In this document: in pieces, positions 1-5,717 of the stretch
Position numbering within the stretch: position 1 is the stretch's first letter
How the letters are laid out: each line of letters opens with the position of its first letter
Assembly (NCBI GenBank): GCA_031261865.1
Contig: JAISIV010000097.1
Coordinates: 1-10,329 of the forward strand
From: Lactobacillaceae bacterium
Lineage (GTDB): Bacteria > Bacillota > Bacilli > Lactobacillales > Lactobacillaceae
Reading direction: 5' to 3'
DNA length: 10,329 nt
Notes under the pieces: model-generated
Databases searched by the model: none
Told to the model about the DNA's origin: nothing
The model's input: the letters and a program-made list of their open reading frames with translations, nothing else
Translations under genes and position numbers: made by a program

Positions 1-980
1 TCTTGATCATTGGAGTTTTGATGATTTTTGGTGTAATGGGCGGAAAAGTAGATGTTCTTAAAAATCTTGGAGCTGGTAATCATGGATTCGTTGGTGGCTT
101 TGGCGGAGTACTTAGTGTCTTCATCGTGGCGGGATTCTCGTTCCAAGGAACTGAATTAGTTGGAATTACTGCCGGAGAAACCAAAGACCCTTCAACATCT
201 ATTCCAAAAGCAATCAACTCAGTTTTCTGGCGTATTTTGCTTTTTTATATCGCGGCCATTGCAGTTATTTCAGCATTGATTTACTACAAGAACCCTAATC
301 TTTTAAGTGCTGACACTACTCACGTTGCAATTAGCCCGTTCACTTTGGTCTTCCAACGTGCCGGAATCGCTGGAGCCGCATCAATTATGAATGCTGTAAT
401 TTTGACTTCAATTTTGTCATCAGCTAATTCCGGAACTTATGCATCCAGTCGTATGCTGTTTGCTATGGCTGAAGACGGTAATGCGCCAAAGATTTTCAGC
501 AGAACCTCCAAAGCTGGAGTACCAGTATTTGCTTTGATTGCAACTACAGCCGTTGGTTTGCTAGCTTTTATCGGTAATTCTGGTTCCGGTGGGGAAATCT
601 TCACTTGGTTAGTTGCTGCATCTGGTTTGACTGGTTTCATCGCTTGGTTAGGGATTGCCGTTTCTCACTATAGATTCCGTAGAGCCTTCTTGGCTCAAGG
701 TCATTCGCTTTCTGAATTGCCATATGTGGCTAAATGGTTTCCAGCTGCTCCAATAATTGCTTTTGTGATGTCTGTTCTAGTTATCGTTGGACAGGACTAT
801 CAGTCATTCCTAGTACCGCTTGATAAATGGAATTGGGAAAAGATTGGTTTAACTTATATCTCGGTACCCTTATTCTTAATTTTGTATTTTGGATACAAAA
901 TCGTTTTCAAAACAAAAGTTATTCCACTTAAAGAAGTTGATTTGTCTACCGACCATATCAATTTAGAAGCTGACAAATAA
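1..980 (+). CDS. lysP: Lysine-specific permease-like amino-acid transporter (partial, 5' end outside window)
   Basis: This is an integral membrane proton-coupled amino-acid transporter of the APC superfamily, AAT family; lysine is the likely substrate. The reading frame is open to the window edge, so about 325 C-terminal residues are seen and the real start lies upstream. The family signature FQGTELVGITAGE followed by DPSTSIPKAI is present, then FWRILLFYI. Further on come SPFTLVFQRAGI, SANSGTYASSRMLF and SGLTGFIAWLGIAVSHYRFRRAF, which from memory match the E. coli LysP C-terminal half closely, including the GHSLSELPY stretch. Several hydrophobic membrane spans are visible, and the C-terminal tail is charged and cytoplasmic-like. 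A strong terminator follows 11 bases after the stop, so the gene ends its transcription unit. Lysine specificity is inferred from overall resemblance; another cationic or broad-range amino acid is possible. Confidence 0.85.
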   Translation, partial: LIIGVLMIFGVMGGKVDVLKNLGAGNHGFVGGFGGVLSVFIVAGFSFQGTELVGITAGETKDPSTSIPKAINSVFWRILLFYIAAIAVISALIYYKNPNLLSADTTHVAISPFTLVFQRAGIAGAASIMNAVILTSILSSANSGTYASSRMLFAMAEDGNAPKIFSRTSKAGVPVFALIATTAVGLLAFIGNSGSGGEIFTWLVAASGLTGFIAWLGIAVSHYRFRRAFLAQGHSLSELPYVAKWFPAAPIIAFVMSVLVIVGQDYQSFLVPLDKWNWEKIGLTYISVPLFLILYFGYKIVFKTKVIPLKEVDLSTDHINLEADK

Positions 981-991
981 TTCAATCTTAG

Positions 992-1015
992 GCCTGTTTG
1001 ATAACAGGCTTTTTT
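992..1015 (+). terminator. Rho-independent terminator of the lysP-like gene
   Basis: A perfect 7-bp stem GCCTGTT/AACAGGC (992-998 with 1003-1009) has a 4-nt loop TGAT and is followed by six T. It lies just after the permease stop codon and ends only 14 nt before the next ATG. Confidence 0.9.
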
Positions 1016-1029
1016 GCTACGCTTGTAAC

Positions 1030-1887
1030 ATGAAAATCCTAGAACTGGCGGAAGTTTCCGCAAGTCAACTTCAAGAAATTAAAAAACTCGAGTCTGAAGT
1101 TTTGAAATATGATGGAACTTTTCGTCAGGCTTATCTGTCTACTCAATATAATTTTGATCGAACAATGCCAGCGTATTTTTTGGCCTACCAAGATGATCGA
1201 TTAATCGGTAGTTTATTTTTGTATGCCGACGATCCAAGCGACACGACCGTCTATTTATTTGTCAAGCCAGAATTCAGAAGCCAAAAAGTTGCGACTGACC
1301 TAATCAGTCATGCTCAAAAAATTATTCAAGAATTTAGCATCACCGATTTTAGTTTCAGCACTGAACAACATTTTTTGGATGAAAACCCATGGATGATGGA
1401 TAAAGTCGTAAAAGGACCGGATTACGAATTATTGATGAGTAGAGACAATAAACCGGCCACTGCAGAGGATGAAAACTTACAAATCGAAGTTCTAAATGCA
1501 GATAATTTGGATCAGGTAGTTGAACTAGAACATAGAAATTTCCCTGAACATTCAAAAGAAATCAATCGCCGTTATCTTGAAGCTAATATTTCCGATCCAA
1601 GCATAGTAACTTTTGTTTTAAAACTTGAAGACTCGATTGTTGGTAGTACGTCAATCGATATTGCTTCTGATAATAATTATTTTTTCAGTCTTTCCGTTGA
1701 TGGCAATTTCCGCGGCAGGGGATTTGCTCCAAAAATGATTTCAATGAGTATTAATCAAATTGCCACTATGAATTCCAAACCATTTCAGTTATCTGTTGAT
1801 CACGATAATCTAGCAGCCATCAAGGCTTATCAAAAGAGTGGATTTGAAGAAGTATCTAAAGTTGTGTATTTGAAATTAAAAGATTAA
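1030..1887 (+). CDS. GNAT-family N-acetyltransferase with two GNAT domains
   Basis: A cytoplasmic acyltransferase predicted to move an acetyl group from acetyl-CoA to an amine; the substrate is unknown. The 285 residues look like a tandem of two GNAT folds. The N-terminal half (about 1-135) has the strand-turn YLFVKPEFRSQKVATDLI but lacks the glycines of motif A, so it is probably a degenerate, non-catalytic domain. The C-terminal half (about 150-285) has the acetyl-CoA pyrophosphate loop RGRGFAPKMI at 228-237 and the late motif DNLAAIKAYQKSGFEEV at 259-275. Two-domain GNATs of this type are common in lactobacilli. The ATG at 1030 is the only plausible start: upstream in-frame codons run back through the terminator, and the next ATG is codon 46. 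It has no Shine-Dalgarno sequence; a TGCTACGCT extended -10-like element (1015-1023) ends 6 nt before the ATG. No terminator is visible after the gene. Confidence 0.85.
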   Translation: MKILELAEVSASQLQEIKKLESEVLKYDGTFRQAYLSTQYNFDRTMPAYFLAYQDDRLIGSLFLYADDPSDTTVYLFVKPEFRSQKVATDLISHAQKIIQEFSITDFSFSTEQHFLDENPWMMDKVVKGPDYELLMSRDNKPATAEDENLQIEVLNADNLDQVVELEHRNFPEHSKEINRRYLEANISDPSIVTFVLKLEDSIVGSTSIDIASDNNYFFSLSVDGNFRGRGFAPKMISMSINQIATMNSKPFQLSVDHDNLAAIKAYQKSGFEEVSKVVYLKLKD

Positions 1888-1904
1888 GTTTATTTATTTT
1901 GTCT

Positions 1905-1910
1905 TAAAAT
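1905..1910 (+). promoter_or_regulatory. Candidate -10 box of the CAP-domain gene
   Basis: TAAAAT lies two bases upstream of the LexA box, so transcription would begin near 1917, inside the operator. No good -35 is visible at 15-18 bp spacing. An alternative extended -10, TGATAGTAT (1933-1941), would put the operator over the -35 region. Either arrangement would allow repression. Confidence 0.4.
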
Positions 1911-1911
1911 A

Positions 1912-1925
1912 CGAACAAATGTTCG
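1912..1925. promoter_or_regulatory. LexA (DinR) SOS box
   Basis: CGAACAAATGTTCG is a perfect 5-bp inverted repeat with a 4-nt centre. It fits the Gram-positive LexA consensus CGAAC-RNRY-GTTCG at every position. It lies 39 bp before the ATG of the secreted CAP-domain gene and overlaps either possible promoter. I saw no other full match in the window. LexA binding is inferred from the motif and position. Confidence 0.8.
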
Positions 1926-1964
1926 CCCACCGTGATAGTATTTTCTTACAACATTGGAGGGAAT

Positions 1965-2693
1965 ATGAAAACACAATTAGTAGCATCAGGTCTGTCGGCG
2001 GCATTAATTTTTCCTGGAATCGTCACGGTTTCTCCAATGGCAGTTAAGTTTGAAGATACGGAACCTAAATCGTTAAAAGTGGCTAGAAAGTTTCAGTGGA
2101 CTGACAGTTCAGAAAAAATAGACTCTTCAACCAGTCAGCCACCGCTTTACCGGAGAAATGAATCATTAAATGTTCAACCTGCAAACAACGTTCAAGAAAA
2201 TTCAATTGTTCAAAATAATTCTCAATCTTTTTCGGCTGAATTTTTATCATGGTTAAATTCGCTGAATATTCTAAGAACAAATCCTCGTAACCCGGTCAGT
2301 TCAGATAGTGGGGAAGCTCTACAAGTACTAACTTTAGATAATGATTTGAATAATTGGGCACAAAAGAGAGCAGAACAATTAGCTGAATTAGGCTACATCA
2401 CGCATAACGATATGTATAATGGCGCTCCAAGCTGGGCCTTAGAAGCAGGCGGCTTGTTTAATTCTCCTAGTTATCAGTTAGGAACCTTGTTGCACGGTCC
2501 TGAAGCTTTAGTTAGTTGGACCAGTGGCGATTTTGATCCGATTGATCTGTGGGCCACCGAAGCTGAAACTGGCGCCAGCGGGTACGGTCATTATTTAACT
2601 GAAGTAAGCCCATACGCCAATAGGGTTGGATTTGGAGTTTCTACGACTAAGACAGGTAAAAAAATTGTCGTTATGGAAATCGGGTTTTTATAA
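1965..2693 (+). CDS. Secreted CAP/SCP-domain protein with SOS box upstream
   Basis: A 242-residue exported protein of the CAP superfamily (cysteine-rich secretory/antigen 5/PR-1; SCP domain). The ATG at 1965 is chosen because TGGAGGG (1955-1961) lies directly before it; an in-frame GTG at 1932 gives 11 more residues but would spoil the signal peptide. Residues 1-27 look like a signal peptide, with a short MKTQ n-region and a hydrophobic stretch ending near SPMAV. There is no lipobox. Residues 30-90 are a polar Ser/Asn/Gln-rich linker. The CAP domain runs from about 91 to 242: LNSLNILRTNP, then WAQKRAEQLA at 131-140. The four cavity residues expected for the family appear as His147 (THND), Glu160 (ALEAGG), Glu199 (WATE) and His209 (GYGHY). 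Bacterial CAP proteins have no single agreed function; wall-associated or hydrolytic roles are suggested. The LexA box implies induction by DNA damage. The gene ends inside the convergent neighbour, with no terminator. Confidence 0.85.
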   Translation: MKTQLVASGLSAALIFPGIVTVSPMAVKFEDTEPKSLKVARKFQWTDSSEKIDSSTSQPPLYRRNESLNVQPANNVQENSIVQNNSQSFSAEFLSWLNSLNILRTNPRNPVSSDSGEALQVLTLDNDLNNWAQKRAEQLAELGYITHNDMYNGAPSWALEAGGLFNSPSYQLGTLLHGPEALVSWTSGDFDPIDLWATEAETGASGYGHYLTEVSPYANRVGFGVSTTKTGKKIVVMEIGFL

Positions 2694-3248
2694 AAGTTCA
2701 GAAAAATTTTCGTTACGACCAAAAGCCATTTTGAATTTAGGTTTACGACGTTTTAATAAATTATTTATCCACTCCGGGTTTTTAATTGCCGACCAGCTAT
2801 CTAATAAAGCAACTATTGCCACATGGACTGAGGTTTGGTTGTCTAAGGTAATTTCTAGTTGATTAAAAGTTCCGTCTGGTAAATCAACAGGTGAAACATT
2901 CAGAAGTTTTTTAGTTCCATAGCGGATTCTGTATTTACCAGCGGCGATTTCACCGGTAACAATCCAATTTAAGTGTGAGATATAAATTATGTCCGAAAGA
3001 GGACCTAAATTAAAGCTAAAACTGGCGACATAATTATCATCATGCAATAATTGAAAACGTGGCAAAAGTCCGGTAGTGGTCTGTCTAATTCGTGCTAACT
3101 CGTTATAGTTTAGGTCGTAGACATACAAGACATCCATTTTATGTCCAACAGTTCCAGTAACTTTTAGAATTGGATTTTTGTCCTCATCAAATACATCTAA
3201 ATCAACAATATGTTTGCTACGATTTTTAGGAAGATAAAGAGTTGTCAT
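2688..3248 (-). CDS. LURP-one-related / Tubby C-terminal-like protein
   Basis: A 186-residue soluble protein without a signal peptide or membrane span. It alternates short beta strands and turns: FDEDKNPILKVTGT, MDVLYVYDLNYNELARIRQ, LLPRFQLLHDDNYVASFSF, DIIYISHLNWIVTGEIAAGKYRI, then a closing hydrophobic helix VAIVALLDSW (142-152). That order resembles the LOR/YxjI family, a 12-strand barrel around a central C-terminal helix related to the Tubby C-terminal domain. Bacterial members have no established function, and lipid or membrane binding is only suggested by the fold. The tail (160-186) is basic, rich in Lys and Arg. The gene faces the CAP gene tail to tail with a 6-bp overlap at TTATAA, and its start lies 14 bp from the ung start. 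There is no Shine-Dalgarno sequence; TAAAAT on the minus strand (3261-3256) ends 7 nt before the ATG. The family call rests on strand pattern, not on a diagnostic motif. Confidence 0.6.
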   Translation of the reverse strand: MTTLYLPKNRSKHIVDLDVFDEDKNPILKVTGTVGHKMDVLYVYDLNYNELARIRQTTTGLLPRFQLLHDDNYVASFSFNLGPLSDIIYISHLNWIVTGEIAAGKYRIRYGTKKLLNVSPVDLPDGTFNQLEITLDNQTSVHVAIVALLDSWSAIKNPEWINNLLKRRKPKFKMAFGRNENFSELL

Positions 3249-3262
3249 TAAGGTAATTTTAC

Positions 3263-3901
3263 ATGGAAGCTATTGAGAAATTTAGAAAAACTGATTGGGG
3301 AAATGAGATTTCCATTGGGACTGATTTAGAAAACTTGATCAATTCTGAATATCAAACGAATACTGTCTTTCCAAAAAAGGAAAATCTTTTTAAAGCTTTC
3401 GAATTAACGCCTTTAAATCAAACAAAAGTCGTAATTCTCGGACAAGATCCCTATCATGAATTCGGCCAAGCTCAGGGTTTGTCTTTTAGTGTTCCAAATG
3501 ATTTAAAGGCCCCACCAAGTTTACGAAACATACAAAAAGAATTAGTTGACGACCTGGGAATTGTCCACCAAAATGATTTAACCCCTTGGGCTAAACAAGG
3601 TGTATTACTGTTGAACACGGCACTTACAGTAATTGAAAGTAAAGCTAATTCGCATCAAGGAATGTTTTGGGAAGATTTCACCAAACAAGTTATTGAATTG
3701 CTGTCTCAAAAAGGGAATGTCGTTTTTGTCCTCTGGGGTAAAAATGCACAAAGTTATCGTCGGTTTGTAGATGATAATAAGAATTACATAATTAGTTCTG
3801 CGCACCCGTCTCCTTTATCGGCTTATAGGGGATTCTTCGGTAGTAGACCGTTTTCAAAAGTAAATTCTTATTTAGATCACCCAATTGATTGGAGTTTATG
3901 A
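3263..3901 (+). CDS. ung: Uracil-DNA glycosylase, family 1
   Basis: Cuts the N-glycosidic bond of uracil in DNA, leaving an abasic site; the first step of base excision repair. The 212-residue length is slightly short for the family (about 220-230). The water-activating motif GQDPYH is at 60-65 with catalytic Asp62. The next conserved block GLSFSVP is at 72-78, LLLNTALTV at 115-123, VLWGKNAQ at 156-163, and the DNA-intercalation loop HPSPLSAYRGFFGSRPF at 181-197 with catalytic His181. The start has a weak Shine-Dalgarno AAGG (3250-3253), 9 nt from the ATG. The start codon is 14 bp from the divergent LURP-one-like gene, so its promoter must lie over that gene's first codons. No terminator follows; 62 bp separate it from pta. 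ExoA, which can act on its product, is encoded about 2 kb downstream on the other strand. Confidence 0.97.
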   Translation: MEAIEKFRKTDWGNEISIGTDLENLINSEYQTNTVFPKKENLFKAFELTPLNQTKVVILGQDPYHEFGQAQGLSFSVPNDLKAPPSLRNIQKELVDDLGIVHQNDLTPWAKQGVLLLNTALTVIESKANSHQGMFWEDFTKQVIELLSQKGNVVFVLWGKNAQSYRRFVDDNKNYIISSAHPSPLSAYRGFFGSRPFSKVNSYLDHPIDWSL

Positions 3902-3950
3902 GAAGTTCACAAATTACTAACTAAAAATAAGTTAAAATTAACCCTGTAAT

Positions 3951-3956
3951 TAGGAG
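3951..3956 (+). promoter_or_regulatory. Ribosome binding site of pta, with a candidate upstream -10
   Basis: TAGGAG lies 7 nt before the pta ATG and is the best Shine-Dalgarno sequence among the ung, pta and tsaE genes. In the 62-bp gap, TAAAAT at 3933-3938 could be a -10 box, but no matching -35 is clear. A separate pta promoter is therefore likely but unproven. Confidence 0.6.
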
Positions 3957-3963
3957 AAAAATT

Positions 3964-4947
3964 ATGGCAGATTTATTTACTGAAATCGCAGACAAAATCA
4001 AAGGCAAGAACCTAACGGTTGTTTTCCCTGAAGGTGACGATGCTCGTATTCAAGGAGCCGCAGTTCGTTTGAAAAATGACGGCTTGGTCGAACCAATCTT
4101 ACTTGGAAATGCTGATGAAATTGCAGCATCCGCAAAAGAATCAGGATTCGATGTTTCTGGACTTCAAATTATTGACCCAGCAAACTACGACGAAGCAAAG
4201 TTGAACGACTTGGTCGCAAAATTAGTTGAACGTCGTAACGGTAAAACTGACGAAGAAACTGCACGTAAGTGGCTTCAAGACGTGAACTACTTTGGAACTA
4301 TGTTGGTTTACACTAAGCAAGCTGACGCTATGGTTTCCGGTGCAACTCATCCAACAGGTGACACGGTTCGTCCAGCATTACAAATCATCAAGACTGCCCC
4401 AGGTTCATCTCGTATCTCTGGTGCATTCGTAATGCAAAAGGGTGATGAACGTTACGTTTTCGCCGATGCAGCTATCAACATTGACGTTGATGCTCAAACA
4501 ATGGCTGAAATTGCTGTTCAATCAGCAAACACCGCTAAGGTATTTGGAATCGACCCACGTGTTGCGATGCTTAGTTTTTCTACTAAGGGATCAGCTCGTC
4601 ACGAACAAGTTGATAAAGTTGTTGAAGCAACCAAGTTGGCTAAAGAAATGGCACCTGAATTTGCAGATGTTATTGACGGAGAACTCCAATTCGATGCAGC
4701 CTTCGTACCAACTGTAGCTGAAGCTAAAGCTCCTGAGTCAAAGGTTGCTGGTCACGCAAATGTATTCGTATTCCCAAGCCTTGAAGCAGCTAACATCGGT
4801 TACAAAGTTGCTCAACGTTTCGGTGGATTTGAAGCTATCGGGCCAATTCTTCAAGGATTGGCTGCTCCTGTTTCAGATTTGTCACGTGGTGCCAATGAAG
4901 AAGATGTTTATAAAGTTGCTATTATCACTGCAGCTCAAGCACTTTAA
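3964..4947 (+). CDS. pta: Phosphate acetyltransferase
   Basis: Interconverts acetyl-CoA plus phosphate with acetyl phosphate plus CoA. With acetate kinase it links pyruvate dissimilation to ATP formation; in lactobacilli it also helps recycle acetyl phosphate. The 327-residue length is that of the short, single-domain Pta type, without the regulatory N-terminal domains of long Pta. Visible blocks are VFPEGDDARI (20-29), SGATHPTGDTVRPALQ (125-140), AMLSFSTKGSA (201-211), DGELQFDAA (238-246), VFVFPSLEAANIGYK (267-281) and GPILQGLAAPVSDLSRG (293-309). Codon use is strongly biased (CGT for Arg, GGT, GAC, AAC, CAA) compared with its neighbours, which suggests high expression. The stop codon overlaps the tsaE start as TAATG, so tsaE is probably translated by coupling. 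I see no clear catabolite-response element upstream. Confidence 0.97.
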   Translation: MADLFTEIADKIKGKNLTVVFPEGDDARIQGAAVRLKNDGLVEPILLGNADEIAASAKESGFDVSGLQIIDPANYDEAKLNDLVAKLVERRNGKTDEETARKWLQDVNYFGTMLVYTKQADAMVSGATHPTGDTVRPALQIIKTAPGSSRISGAFVMQKGDERYVFADAAINIDVDAQTMAEIAVQSANTAKVFGIDPRVAMLSFSTKGSARHEQVDKVVEATKLAKEMAPEFADVIDGELQFDAAFVPTVAEAKAPESKVAGHANVFVFPSLEAANIGYKVAQRFGGFEAIGPILQGLAAPVSDLSRGANEEDVYKVAIITAAQAL

Positions 4948-5402
4948 TGGAATTTGTTTTACAAAAACAATCTTTAGATGATTTACAAAGGCTTGCCGAG
5001 AAATTGGCAAGCTTTTTGTCGTCAGGAGATATTTTGTTAATGGAAGGGGACCTAGGTTCTGGTAAAACGGCTTTAACTAAAATGCTGGTTGCCGAATTAG
5101 GGGACCCGACAATTAAAGTATCTTCGCCAACTTTTAATATTGTCCAAACTTATGAATCTCCAGATTTAAAATTTCCCGTACATCACTTTGATGCTTATCG
5201 CCTTGAAGGCATCGGCGGTATGGATCAAGGCTTTGAAGATTATTTATTTGGAGAAGGAATTTCTATTATCGAATGGGCTCAATTTATGGATGATATTATT
5301 CCTGAAAATGCTCTAACGATTAGTTTTCAAAGAAACCTCGATGATCCGGATAATTATCGGGATATTACTATTAGTTCCGTTGGTGAAAATGGACTGCATT
5401 AA
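4947..5402 (+). CDS. tsaE: tRNA threonylcarbamoyladenosine biosynthesis ATPase TsaE
   Basis: TsaE is the ATPase that works with TsaD and TsaB to place the threonylcarbamoyl group on A37 of ANN-decoding tRNAs; it is cytosolic. The 151 residues match the usual family size. The P-loop GDLGSGKT is at 34-41, the conserved SPTF block at 60-63, HHFDAYRL at 79-86 and IIEWAQ at 107-112. The ATG overlaps the last base of the pta stop (TAATG), with no good Shine-Dalgarno sequence of its own, so translational coupling to pta is likely. Codon use is less biased than in pta. A terminator-like hairpin lies within codons 14-24 and may reduce read-through from pta. A strong terminator begins at the stop codon. 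Other t6A genes are not in the window. Confidence 0.95.
   Translation: MEFVLQKQSLDDLQRLAEKLASFLSSGDILLMEGDLGSGKTALTKMLVAELGDPTIKVSSPTFNIVQTYESPDLKFPVHHFDAYRLEGIGGMDQGFEDYLFGEGISIIEWAQFMDDIIPENALTISFQRNLDDPDNYRDITISSVGENGLH
4987..5017 (+). terminator. Terminator-like hairpin inside the tsaE coding region
   Basis: A perfect 7-bp stem GCTTGCC/GGCAAGC (4991-4997 with 5006-5012) has an 8-nt loop and is followed directly by five T. A flanking AAAG can extend the stem by pairing with the T tract. It looks like an intrinsic terminator but lies 40 nt into tsaE. Ribosomes translating tsaE would be expected to disrupt it, so it may act as an attenuator. Function is inferred. Confidence 0.5.
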
Positions 5403-5426
5403 GCCTTAACTAAGTTAAGGCTTTTT
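5401..5426 (+). terminator. Rho-independent terminator of the pta-tsaE unit
   Basis: GCCTTAAC (5403-5410) pairs perfectly with GTTAAGGC (5414-5421) around a 3-nt loop, extended by AA/TT and followed by five T. It starts within the tsaE stop codon. Confidence 0.93.
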
Positions 5427-5448
5427 ATGTACTCATTTGAAGAATGAA

Positions 5449-5474
5449 ACCTCAACTGTTGCAGCAGTTGAGGT
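5449..5474 (-). terminator. Hairpin after the small minus-strand ORF, probable terminator
   Basis: ACCTCAACTG (5449-5458) pairs perfectly with CAGTTGAGGT (5465-5474) around a 6-nt loop. Read on the minus strand it is followed by TTTCATTCTT, a weak T tract, so it could end a transcript of the small ORF at 5608-5495. Read on the plus strand it has no T tract. Its loop region is complementary to that of the hairpin at 5642-5671. Confidence 0.6.
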
Positions 5475-5662
5475 CAAGTTATTCAGCCTATCTCTTATTT
5501 GAATAACTTATCCAGTGCGATCACAATCAATGCTGATAGAAACATGTTAGCGATTGAGGGGATTTCTTGTATTGAAGGAAAAATGAAAAATATCTTACCT
5601 CCTTTCACCGCCCGATTGTTCGACGGAAAAAAAAATAACAAAAAATCCATCCGCTGCAACAG
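5456..5662. repeat. 10-nt inverted repeat placed in the loops of two hairpins
   Basis: CTGTTGCAGC at 5456-5465 is the exact reverse complement of GCTGCAACAG at 5653-5662. Each copy spans the loop and top of a hairpin with an otherwise unrelated stem. In addition, GATTGTTC occurs as a direct repeat at 5614-5621 and 5681-5688. Two RNAs from the same strand ending at these hairpins would carry complementary loops able to kiss. Confidence 0.6.
5495..5608 (-). CDS. Possible small hydrophobic membrane peptide (type I toxin-like), start uncertain
   Basis: A 37-codon frame read on the minus strand from GTG at 5608 begins MKGGKIFFIFPS and ends IANMFLSALIVIALDKLFK. It is mostly hydrophobic, would form one membrane span, and ends with a Lys-containing tail, as do peptide toxins of type I systems. 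I do not recognise the family with certainty; the end loosely recalls Fst-like peptides but lacks the Pro-x-x-Val-Gly core. A near-perfect Shine-Dalgarno AAGGAGGT (5604-5597) lies inside the frame, yet the codon 4 nt after its GG is ATA, not ATG. So either a rare ATA start is used, or the GTG is used without a ribosome site, or an original ATG start has mutated and the gene is dying. A candidate promoter is TTGCAG (5659-5654) with TATTTT (5637-5632), spacer 16. Hairpins flank it on both sides. Confidence 0.4.
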   Translation of the reverse strand: MKGGKIFFIFPSIQEIPSIANMFLSALIVIALDKLFK

Positions 5663-5671
5663 ATGGATTTT
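5632..5671 (-). terminator. Terminator after exoA (hairpin usable in both directions)
   Basis: AAAATCCATC (5642-5651) pairs perfectly over 10 bp with GATGGATTTT (5662-5671). On the minus strand it is followed by TTGTTATTTTTTTTT, a strong T tract, and lies 46 bp after the exoA stop. On the plus strand TTTTCTT follows, so it may also stop transcripts coming from the tsaE side. Confidence 0.85.
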
Positions 5672-5717
5672 CTTAGAGGTGATTGTTCACTTCCTTTAAT
5701 ACGCTTAAAACATAACA

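Noticed and set aside
1932..1964. GTG start at 1932 for the CAP-domain gene
   Set aside because: It would put 11 residues before a good signal peptide and lacks a ribosome site; TGGAGGG directly precedes the ATG at 1965.
3896..3912. Possible Rex (redox) operator before pta, with TTCACAA as one half-site
   Set aside because: The other half matches only in part and needs a non-standard spacing; most of it lies within the ung 3' end.
3931..3942. Near-palindrome GTTAA-AA-TTAAC before pta as an operator
   Set aside because: The arms are only 5 bp of AT-rich sequence, which is expected by chance here, and no regulator with this site is known to me.
4442..4981. Overlapping plus-strand ORFs inside pta and across the pta-tsaE junction
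   Set aside because: They are shadows of pta in another frame, a result of its strong codon bias, and carry no recognisable motif.
5609..5622. Second LexA-like site, CGCCCGATTGTTCG, near the small ORF's predicted transcription start
   Set aside because: The right half is perfect but the left half matches only 3 of 5 positions, and the centre does not fit RNRY. Too weak to call an SOS box, though its position is suggestive.
5499..5699. Plus-strand ORF of 66 codons in the tsaE-exoA gap
   Set aside because: It has no ribosome site, runs through the hairpin at 5642-5671, and is antisense to the better small ORF on the minus strand. The composition is not protein-like.
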